A DNA stretch of 5,014 nucleotides from Bacteroidota bacterium (GTDB taxonomy: Bacteria > Bacteroidota > Bacteroidia > Chitinophagales > Chitinophagaceae): the NCBI GenBank assembly GCA_023427575.1, contig JAEZAY010000359.1:1-5014 (forward strand), given 5' to 3'. The notes below the pieces were generated by a model. It was given only the letters and a program-made list of their open reading frames with translations. It was not told where the DNA came from and did no database searches. This document shows positions 1-5,014 of the stretch, in pieces. A program made the translations under genes and the position numbers. The first letter of the stretch is position 1. Each line of letters begins with the position of its first letter.

Positions 1-56
1 GTTTTAAATAAAATGGGTCCAATGGTCGTTTTTGATTAAAATGACTAAATTGGGTT

Positions 57-242
57 ATGACCCTGGCCCTGATTTCCATATTAATGCTGTTACTAGTACT
101 GGCAGGAATCGCCGTGCGCTTTATGGCGAAAGGAAACGGACCTTATGCCGGATCCTGCAGCAGCAATAATCCCTTATTTCAGAATGAAGGCGGAGTTTGC
201 GGGTTCTGCGGCGCAAGACCCGGCGAAAGATGCAAGGCCTAA
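57..242 (+). CDS. nqrM: NqrM-like Na+-NQR maturation protein (DUF539 family)
   Basis: This small membrane protein of 61 residues is probably the Na(+)-translocating NADH:quinone reductase maturation factor NqrM. In Vibrio NqrM is required to build the iron centre held by cysteines of NqrD and NqrE. Residues about 3-22 form one hydrophobic helix. It is followed by a G-rich GSC motif (Cys34) and a C-terminal cluster Cys48-x2-Cys51-x7-Cys59, the four-cysteine layout of DUF539. It is slightly shorter than the roughly 70-80 residue proteobacterial proteins. The ATG at 57 is the only reasonable start, because an in-frame TGA lies at 42-44; no Shine-Dalgarno is visible, as is usual in Bacteroidota. 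The neighbour is apbE, the other NQR maturation gene, which strongly supports the call. The two genes converge and overlap by 4 bp. Identification is from the motif pattern and context; no search was run. Confidence 0.8.
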   Translation: MTLALISILMLLLVLAGIAVRFMAKGNGPYAGSCSSNNPLFQNEGGVCGFCGARPGERCKA

Positions 243-1240
243 GGCTCCATTTCAACAATGCTTTGTAAGGTCTCCGACAAGTAAGTTTTCCATTCCCCCA
301 TATCATCGTAAATAAAGAATACCTGCAGGCTCAGATCCTTATTGCGTTTAAGAAAGCGGATTGAGTTTTCCATGCCCATCACCATAAAAGCGGTCGCATA
401 CGCATCGGCGCTCATGCAATCATCGGCAAGCACGGTGGCGCTAATAAGATTGTGGGTGGCCGGATATCCGGTTGTTGGATCAACGATATGCGCAAAGCGT
501 TTTCCGTCTTTTATATAAAACCGGCGATAATTGCCGGAAGTGGCCAGCGATTTATGATCGAGGGGAATGATCGCCTGCAAAATTGCAAGCTCTGATTCCG
601 ATTCCGAAGGCTTTTCAATTCCCACCTTCCAGGTTTCCTTCTGAGGTTTGCGGCCGGCAGCCCTCACTTCTCCCCCCAATTCTACCAGATAATTGCTGAT
701 GCCCCTTGATTCAAGATATCGAGCCAGCAGATCTACCGTATAACCCTGCGCAATCGCATTAAAATCTAGCATTATTTCCGGCCTTTCCTTAATTATTTTT
801 CCATTCACCAGCTTCACCTTTCGATAGCCAACAAAAGGCAGCAGGCTGTTTATTAAGGCCGAATCTACCGATTCCATTTTTTTGAAACCAAAGCCCCAGG
901 CGTTTACAACAGGGGCCACGGTTACATCAAATGCGCCATTCGTTCTGGCCGAAATTTCCGCTGCCCTGGTAAAAACCTCGGTAAAATATTTATCAGCAAC
1001 TGCATTTGCATCGTTGTTGTTAATGGCGGAAATCAGCGAAGAAGACTGATAGGTGGATAATGACTGATCGACCTTTTTCAAAATGGAATCAAGATCCGGC
1101 TGCAGGTTTTCCGCGGATCCTGAATAAAAGGAAATTGTATAACTGGTGCCCTGCGCTTCTCCCGAAAAACGGTTAAATATTGCAGGCTCACTGGCACATG
1201 AAATAAGAAATAATAAAAAAAATAGCTGGCTCTGCTTCAA
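239..1240 (-). CDS. apbE: FAD:protein FMN transferase, lipoprotein (ApbE)
   Basis: ApbE uses FAD and Mg2+ to attach FMN through a phosphoester bond to a Thr of target flavoproteins, classically NqrB, NqrC and RnfG/RnfD, on the outer face of the cytoplasmic membrane. The 333 residues are near full family length. A lipoprotein signal is present: hydrophobic residues 6-13, lipobox L-I-S-Cys15. Family motifs follow in order: Q30-GTSYTISFY, G102-x-FDVTVAP (102-110), D159-FNAIAQGYTVD (159-170), E187-LGGE, T234-SGNYRRF, H251-IVDPTTGYP, and the C-terminal metal-binding type motif SADAYATA with Asp279 and Thr283. The start is TTG at 1240. An in-frame TAA lies five codons upstream and the first internal Met is residue 122, so only TTG keeps the signal peptide. 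It is convergent with the NqrM-like gene; its stop TAG overlaps that gene's TAA. The likely target is Na+-NQR, inferred from the neighbour. No clear promoter was seen upstream on this strand. Confidence 0.95.
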   Translation of the reverse strand: MKQSQLFFLLFLISCASEPAIFNRFSGEAQGTSYTISFYSGSAENLQPDLDSILKKVDQSLSTYQSSSLISAINNNDANAVADKYFTEVFTRAAEISARTNGAFDVTVAPVVNAWGFGFKKMESVDSALINSLLPFVGYRKVKLVNGKIIKERPEIMLDFNAIAQGYTVDLLARYLESRGISNYLVELGGEVRAAGRKPQKETWKVGIEKPSESESELAILQAIIPLDHKSLATSGNYRRFYIKDGKRFAHIVDPTTGYPATHNLISATVLADDCMSADAYATAFMVMGMENSIRFLKRNKDLSLQVFFIYDDMGEWKTYLSETLQSIVEMEP

Positions 1241-1396
1241 AATAGATGATATTTAAGTGTACCCGATTATTTGTAAAAATGCGATGTTTTCTTCAATACC
1301 TTAACCGTCAGTTTAAACAAAACGTGGTTCATACGGCCAGGCTTATCATTGTTTCAATTAGCTACCCATCTGATCGAATCGCTGAAAATCTTTCTT

Positions 1397-1428
1397 TTTG
1401 AAATCTGCCTGAAAAAGGCTAAATTTTG
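1397..1428 (+). promoter_or_regulatory. Candidate Bacteroidota-type promoter for the CBS-domain gene
   Basis: A TTTG at 1397-1400 (within TTTTTG) is followed after 19 bases by TAAATTTTG at 1420-1428. This fits the Bacteroidota sigma-ABfr consensus (-33 TTTG, about 17-23 bases, -7 TAnnTTTG) except for one extra base between TA and TTTG. Transcription would begin near 1431-1436, just at the base of a strong hairpin, giving a structured 5' leader of roughly 90 bases before the CBS-domain gene. This is a visual consensus match only, with no experimental support. Confidence 0.5.
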
Positions 1429-1431
1429 AAT

Positions 1432-1461
1432 GGAACCTTCACTTTAGGAAGGTGCCTTTTT
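1432..1461 (+). terminator. Terminator-like hairpin in the CBS gene leader (possible attenuator)
   Basis: The six-base arm ACCTTC (1435-1440) pairs perfectly with GAAGGT (1448-1453) across a 7-base loop. GG (1432-1433) and CC (1455-1456) extend the stem past one A-G mismatch, and TTTTT follows at 1457-1461. This is the form of an intrinsic terminator, but it sits about 66 bases before the start of the CBS gene rather than after a recognised gene. It may be an attenuator, a 5' stabilising hairpin, or the end of a short upstream transcript. The structure is seen directly; the function is inferred. Confidence 0.45.
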
Positions 1462-1466
1462 CCAGA

Positions 1467-1497
1467 TCCGGAAAAGTTGTCCCGAACAATTTCCGGA
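1467..1497. promoter_or_regulatory. Inverted repeat TCCGGAAA-N15-TTTCCGGA upstream of the CBS gene
   Basis: An 8-base perfect inverted repeat lies at 1467-1474 and 1490-1497. Inside it, TTGT (1477-1480) can pair with ACAA (1486-1489), separated from the outer stem by a two-base bulge (A1475, G1476) and closing a CCCGA loop. In RNA this is a stable hairpin 30 bases before the CBS start codon; in DNA it could be an operator for a dimeric regulator. It lies downstream of the candidate promoter, so either leader RNA structure or roadblock repression would fit. Confidence 0.45.
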
Positions 1498-1527
1498 AGA
1501 TATTTTATAACCTTTAAAATGCAGGTT

Positions 1528-1959
1528 ATGGGAAAAGTAAAAAACATCCTTGAGGGAAAAAGCTCCGAAATTATTTCGGCCCGTCCGGACCAAACGGTGT
1601 TTGAAGCTTTGGAAATCATGCTGAATAAAAATGTCAGCGCATTGCTGATCATGGATAACCGCGAGCTTAAGGGAATATTTACGGAAAGGGATTATGCCCG
1701 TAAAGTTATACTCCGCGGAAAAGCGTCGCGCGATACGAAGCTGCAGGAAGTGATGACCGAAGCTCCGCTTACAATAGATCCGGCACAGAGCGTTGACGAA
1801 TGTATGCGTTTAATGACGAGCAAGTTCATCCGCCATTTACCCGTGATCGAAAATGGAGAACTGGTGGGAATTATTTCCATCGGCGACCTGGTTAAACACA
1901 TTATTGAAGAGCAGAAATATACCATCGAAAATCTGGAACATTATATAACGGGAAGGTAA
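1528..1959 (+). CDS. Two-CBS-domain protein
   Basis: This is a stand-alone tandem CBS-domain (Bateman module) protein of 143 residues, presumably cytoplasmic. Such modules bind adenine nucleotides or other ligands and usually act as sensors for a partner, but no partner is identifiable here. CBS1 spans about residues 6-65 and ends in GIFTERD (49-55) followed by YARKV. CBS2 spans about 73-130 with IRHLPV (101-106) and GIISIGD (114-120). The tail ENLEHYITG is typical of the Bacteroidota version. There is no signal peptide and no fused enzyme domain. The start MGKVKNIL at 1528 is chosen because the family, as I recall it, begins there; an ATG at 1519 (three codons longer) is nearly as good. The frame stays open back to a TTG at 1426, but that extension would translate the leader hairpins and gives 31 residues with no family resemblance. 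The gene starts a + strand pair with the secreted protein 111 bp downstream. Confidence 0.9.
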   Translation: MGKVKNILEGKSSEIISARPDQTVFEALEIMLNKNVSALLIMDNRELKGIFTERDYARKVILRGKASRDTKLQEVMTEAPLTIDPAQSVDECMRLMTSKFIRHLPVIENGELVGIISIGDLVKHIIEEQKYTIENLEHYITGR

Positions 1960-1994
1960 GCAAACTGCTGCCGTTCATCCTTTTTTAATCCCGG

Positions 1995-2024
1995 TTTGGA
2001 CCCGAATTTGCTGCAATAATTTAC
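1995..2024 (+). promoter_or_regulatory. Weak candidate promoter for the LTxxQ secreted protein
   Basis: TTTG at 1995-1998 is followed after 18 bases by TAATTTAC at 2017-2024, a partial match (4 of 6 defined positions) to the Bacteroidota -7 element TAnnTTTG. The start site would fall near 2030, leaving a leader of about 40 bases. The rest of the 111 bp gap (1960-2070) shows no convincing terminator for the CBS gene, so read-through from that gene is also possible. Confidence 0.3.
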
Positions 2025-2070
2025 GTCAACCGATTGTTTCACCATTATTCAATCATTAAAAATTTCAATT

Positions 2071-2433
2071 ATGAAAAAATTAATGCTACTGATGGTTTTT
2101 GCCAGTTTGGTAACCACCTACTCCTATTCACAGGACGATAAAAAAATGAAGCACGATAAGATGGAATGGGAGAAGAAGATGAAAGATGATTTAAAACTGA
2201 CTGCCGAGCAATCTGAAAAATACGATGCCCTGAACAAGGAGTATGGCGACAAAATGAATGCTTTGTCTTCAGATGCATCACTCACTAAAGAAGCTCAGAA
2301 AGAACAGAAAATGGCTTTAAAAAAGGAAAAGGAATCCAAATTAATGTCGATCCTGACTCCCGAACAGCAAACCCAGTACAAGGCGATGATGGACAAAAAG
2401 AAAAAGGATAAAACTCCTAAAGCAGGATTCTAA
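2071..2433 (+). CDS. Secreted Lys/Met-rich protein with LTxxQ motifs (Spy/CpxP-like)
   Basis: This is a small exported protein of 120 residues. Residues 1-20 are a typical Bacteroidota signal peptide (Lys-Lys, hydrophobic core, then SYS just before Q21). The mature part of about 100 residues is highly charged and predicted to be almost all helical. It carries two LTxxQ-type motifs, LTAEQ (43-47) and LTPEQ (95-99), roughly 50 residues apart, as in the periplasmic Spy/CpxP/LTXXQ family of stress chaperones and sensors. It is rich in Lys and has eight Met in the mature part, several in a KKMKHDKMEW-like stretch (24-33), plus a Lys tail at 109-116. The ATG at 2071 follows an AT-rich leader without a Shine-Dalgarno. 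The gene is closed by a terminator 22 bases past its TAA. A periplasmic chaperone or envelope-stress role is inferred from the motif only; the family's specific function in Bacteroidota is not established here. Confidence 0.75.
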   Translation: MKKLMLLMVFASLVTTYSYSQDDKKMKHDKMEWEKKMKDDLKLTAEQSEKYDALNKEYGDKMNALSSDASLTKEAQKEQKMALKKEKESKLMSILTPEQQTQYKAMMDKKKKDKTPKAGF

Positions 2434-2454
2434 AAAATTTTTACGGAATTTCTG

Positions 2455-2483
2455 AAGGCTGATCAAATTGGGTCAGCCTTTTT
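2455..2483 (+). terminator. Rho-independent terminator of the LTxxQ gene
   Basis: A perfect 8-base stem AAGGCTGA (2455-2462) / TCAGCCTT (2473-2480) closes a 10-base loop and runs into TTTTT (2479-2483), extendable by one G-U pair. It lies 22 bases after the TAA of the secreted-protein gene. The loop and right arm overlap the last codons and the stop of the convergent CHAT gene. On the minus strand the hairpin lacks an immediate T-run; a T6 stretch comes only about 17 bases later (complement of 2432-2437), so it should act mainly on the + strand. Confidence 0.8.
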
Positions 2484-5014
2484 ATTATAACCATACTGAC
2501 TAAACCCGACCAGGTCAAAGCTTTTTTTAAGTATCAGCCCCGCGACGAATACCGTGGCTGCAAGAATCAGCAACAAAGCGGGCTTATTTTGTTCCGCCTG
2601 TTTGGGCGCCATAAATATCGGATCTGCGCTACCGGTGAGCACCAGGTTCGTCCAATAGTAGGGAAGTTTTTCACCGCCATCGGCTTTTTGTAGATAGTCG
2701 AGCCTTGCCTTTTGTAATGCGAGGTCTTTTCTTTCGCCCCGGGCCAGGTATTTATGAAATCCTGAACTGATCTCATAGATAGCCTTTTCATCGGCTTTCC
2801 ATAAAGTGGCCACCACACTGGGTATGCCGGCGGCAGAAAAACCGCGGGCTAAGCTGTAGATACCTTCCCCTCTTGCGTTTTTGCCTACACTGGTCTGACA
2901 TGCGCTTAAAACGATCAGGCGCGCAGAACCGTTGCGGAGATATTGCAGTTCAGACAGGCGAATGGTAGAGTCCTGCATGTACAACAAGGGTTCATTCTGC
3001 TCGGAATCTGCTTTTGCATGGGAGAAAATATTTACCACCCGGTATTTGCCCAGTTCATTTAAAAAGTTGTTTCGGGTAGCCTGTTTTTTTATAAATAGCT
3101 CCGAACTCTCATAATTCTCCGCCGCCCGGGTCAAAAAATGCCCCGACCGGTTTAGGGTGGAAACATGGAGGCCTGCATTAAAAACAACGGGTGCAAAACC
3201 CACAAAATTTCCAGCCGGCTTTTGATCAGGGATTTTTTTCAAAAGATAACCGGCGGAATAAACATAGCTGAACGCGTAATCTTCTACCAGCATTTTTTTG
3301 CCCGATCGGTCGCGGCAAAGTGATTCAAATGGAAATAAAAACTGATCCGGTGAAATCACAACAGTTCTGGTTTGGATACCGAGGGGTTCAAACAAAAATT
3401 TATATACTGTATTGGAAAGTTCTGCATAGCGCGGAAACTGCGCATTCTGTTTTTGTTTATCCGACAGAAAGGCCATCAGTTCATTAAATCTTTCCTGAAA
3501 CTCCTTCGCGCCCGCTCGTTTGAACATTTCCGTTCCGGAGGATGTTATTCCCAACATATATATCACCGAATCGCCGGTAAAATAGTGCACAAAACTCTGC
3601 CGGTTTGCTTTTAGAAATTGCTGCAGTTGATTTATGGAAACAGTATTACCGGCATACTTGTATTGATAATAGACCGGATATCTCTGTTCCAGTACTTTGA
3701 TATAATCTTCAAAGCGATGTTTCGCTTTCAGCAATGCAATCTGCTTCAATTGCGACTGATCAGTACCGGTAGCCAGGTCCAATTCTCTTTCCGCATTCCG
3801 GATCTCCGAGCGAAGTTCTTCTTCCCTTACCAGCTCCGCTTCGGGTAAAAAAACGGCGGAGCCCAATTCATTCAACTTATCACCGAGTATAACCGCGCGG
3901 CTGTTTTCCATAAAGCGGAAGGCCAGTTCAGCATTGCCTGATAAAAAACTCGCTTCAATGGCGTTTGTGAAAAATTCATGCGTGCGGTCCCGCCAGAACA
4001 ATTTGCTTTTCTCTCCGGATTGCTCATGTCGCATGATTGTAACCAGCGAGTCGGTAAGCAAAGCGGTTTCCAAACAACTTTTCAAAAAGCGTTTATCGCC
4101 GCTTTTTTTATACAGGCTCAACAGGAGTTCGGTTTTATTGTTCAGCAGCACATGTACGTATTCTTTGCGTGAAAATCCGGAGATCTGTTGCAGAGAAGGA
4201 TTTTCGTTAATGGAAGCTATCTTCAGGCCGATGCAGGCAAGTGATTTCAGATAATTCCGCTCGGCTGTTTTATAGTCGTTCATCCGGAAAGAAGCGGCGC
4301 CCAAATTCAGCCAGGCAAAAGCCAGCCGATCTTCCGATCCCGCTGAATACTGAATGGATCTGCGAAAATATTGACTCGCTAACCTGTAGTTCTTAAACCT
4401 GTTAAAAAACAAAGTGCCGTAATCGATGAAATCATCGGCCAGTGAGCCCGGCTCCATACTGTGTTTTCGAAAGTAGATAGCCGAATCAATCAGACTTACA
4501 ATCTCTTCGTATGGAATCCTGTTTGCAGAGCTCAGGGCCTGAATCTTGTAAGCATTCGCCAGTTCAAAAAAAATATTTTTCCTTTCATCCATTTCGGGAT
4601 CCGCTCCTTTTTTACCAGGCAAGGCCCTGGCAAGCATCAATGCATTCGAAGCATCGCTGATCGCTTCCTGATACTGACCATTGAACATATAAGCCTGCGC
4701 CCGCTGATTCAAAAGAACCAATACCGGATACTGGTCATCAGTTGACCGCAGTTCATTGATAGCAATGGAAGCTTCTTCAGTGCCGCGCTGGTAATCGCCG
4801 CTTCTGAAATAAATATTACCTTTTTCGTATCTGGCGGGGAATAAAAAATGCCGGTATTGCGGATACCGTTTCACATATAAGATAGTGCTGTCGTAATACT
4901 TCAGGGCTTCCCGGATTAACCCAAGCTGATTGTAAAAAAGCGAGAGATTATTGAAACTTTTTGTTGCCATGGAAGGATCTGCCGCCTCGATACCGGATGT
5001 ATTGACCCGGATTG
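2463..5014 (-). CDS. TPR-CHAT domain protein with C-terminal membrane anchor (partial, N-terminus outside window)
   Basis: CHAT domains are caspase-fold (clan CD) cysteine proteases. Here the domain ends a long helical-repeat protein of which 849 residues are visible. An ATG at 4970 is not the start: the frame continues open to the edge (ending ...IEAADPS before that Met) and repeat-like sequence runs through it. Numbered from that Met, TPR-like repeats fill about 4-370 (for example 43-73, 82-115, 179-209, 216-248), then a charged coiled-coil-like segment at 377-431. The CHAT domain covers about 450-787, with PDQFLFPFESL (541-551), the catalytic His651 in IFSHAKAD, the catalytic Cys691 in LSACQTSVG, GEG (701-703), and LW-x-x-D (723-727). 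Residues about 797-814 form one hydrophobic helix followed by Lys-Lys and a short tail. By the positive-inside rule the tail is cytoplasmic and the protease would face the periplasm if a signal peptide exists upstream. Substrate and partners are unknown. Its stop lies inside the opposing terminator. Confidence 0.92.
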   Translation of the reverse strand, partial: IRVNTSGIEAADPSMATKSFNNLSLFYNQLGLIREALKYYDSTILYVKRYPQYRHFLFPARYEKGNIYFRSGDYQRGTEEASIAINELRSTDDQYPVLVLLNQRAQAYMFNGQYQEAISDASNALMLARALPGKKGADPEMDERKNIFFELANAYKIQALSSANRIPYEEIVSLIDSAIYFRKHSMEPGSLADDFIDYGTLFFNRFKNYRLASQYFRRSIQYSAGSEDRLAFAWLNLGAASFRMNDYKTAERNYLKSLACIGLKIASINENPSLQQISGFSRKEYVHVLLNNKTELLLSLYKKSGDKRFLKSCLETALLTDSLVTIMRHEQSGEKSKLFWRDRTHEFFTNAIEASFLSGNAELAFRFMENSRAVILGDKLNELGSAVFLPEAELVREEELRSEIRNAERELDLATGTDQSQLKQIALLKAKHRFEDYIKVLEQRYPVYYQYKYAGNTVSINQLQQFLKANRQSFVHYFTGDSVIYMLGITSSGTEMFKRAGAKEFQERFNELMAFLSDKQKQNAQFPRYAELSNTVYKFLFEPLGIQTRTVVISPDQFLFPFESLCRDRSGKKMLVEDYAFSYVYSAGYLLKKIPDQKPAGNFVGFAPVVFNAGLHVSTLNRSGHFLTRAAENYESSELFIKKQATRNNFLNELGKYRVVNIFSHAKADSEQNEPLLYMQDSTIRLSELQYLRNGSARLIVLSACQTSVGKNARGEGIYSLARGFSAAGIPSVVATLWKADEKAIYEISSGFHKYLARGERKDLALQKARLDYLQKADGGEKLPYYWTNLVLTGSADPIFMAPKQAEQNKPALLLILAATVFVAGLILKKSFDLVGFSQYGYNKKADPI

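Noticed and set aside
1..39. Open frame reading into a TAA at 37-39, possibly the C-terminus of an upstream + strand gene
   Set aside because: Only 12 codons are visible, they do not match an NqrF-type C-terminus, and the other two frames have stops nearby; too short to support.
1311..1318. GTTTAAAC palindrome in the apbE upstream region
   Set aside because: An 8-base AT-rich palindrome with no repeat copy or associated element nearby; expected by chance.
1246..1401. 51-residue ATG ORF on the + strand in the apbE/CBS gap, ending shortly before the terminator-like hairpin
   Set aside because: It begins 5 bases from the divergent apbE start, has no promoter except inside apbE, and its composition looks like random translation. 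The stop followed by a hairpin is suggestive but not enough.
1426..1527. N-terminal extension of the CBS protein from a TTG at 1426
   Set aside because: It would translate both leader hairpins, overlaps the predicted promoter -7 element, and shows no CBS family resemblance.
1959..1985. AGCA-AAC-TGCT mini hairpin and T-run after the CBS gene as a terminator
   Set aside because: The stem is only 4 bp and is separated from the T-run by about 10 bases.
2567..2818. Open frames opposite or shifted within the CHAT gene (also 2932-3114, 3372-3614, 3618-3848, 3934-4254, 4461-4745)
   Set aside because: The long CHAT frame explains this region with clear domain motifs; the others have no recognisable features and are by-products of that coding frame.
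2463..5014. TPR-CHAT as part of a type III-E CRISPR (Craspase) system
   Set aside because: There is no CRISPR array, gRAMP-like gene or other cas gene in the window, and this protein has a membrane anchor; a resemblance in domain order only.

Overview
The window looks like chromosomal DNA from a Bacteroidota bacterium, with the feel of Chitinophagaceae/Sphingobacteriia; this placement is inferred from sequence character only. The support is moderate GC, AT-rich leaders without clear Shine-Dalgarno sites, one promoter resembling the Bacteroidota TTTG / TAnnTTTG type, 'SYSQ'-type signal peptides, and protein variants typical of the phylum (ApbE with DFNAIAQGY and TSGNYRRF, and a CBS protein ending ENLEHYITG).

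Left part (1-1240): a small one-helix, four-cysteine membrane protein (57-242, +) matches NqrM (DUF539). Facing it is a lipoprotein ApbE, FAD:protein FMN transferase (239-1240, -). These are the two known maturation factors of the Na+-translocating NADH:quinone reductase: ApbE attaches FMN covalently to NqrB/NqrC, and NqrM is needed for the iron centre of NqrD/NqrE. They are arranged tail to tail and their stop codons overlap, unlike the co-directional apbE-nqrM order of gammaproteobacteria. No nqr structural gene is inside the window.

Middle part (1241-2483): a divergent intergenic region of just under 290 bp carries a good candidate promoter, a terminator-like hairpin at the predicted 5' end of the transcript, and a second strong inverted repeat. 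All lie ahead of a 143-residue two-CBS-domain protein (1528-1959, +). Next comes a small secreted Lys/Met-rich protein with two LTxxQ motifs, Spy/CpxP-like (2071-2433, +), closed by a Rho-independent terminator (2455-2483).

Right part (2463-5014, -): a large TPR-CHAT protein, a caspase-fold cysteine protease with the His/Cys pair intact and a C-terminal membrane helix. Its frame stays open to the right edge, so the N-terminus is missing. It converges on the LTxxQ gene, and the last codons of the CHAT gene form one arm of that gene's terminator.

The genes do not form one obvious system. The NqrM/ApbE pair is a clear functional unit; the CBS, LTxxQ and TPR-CHAT genes are separate. The points most worth a second look are the structured leader of the CBS gene and the membrane-tethered CHAT protease, whose predicted topology places the protease outside the cytoplasm.
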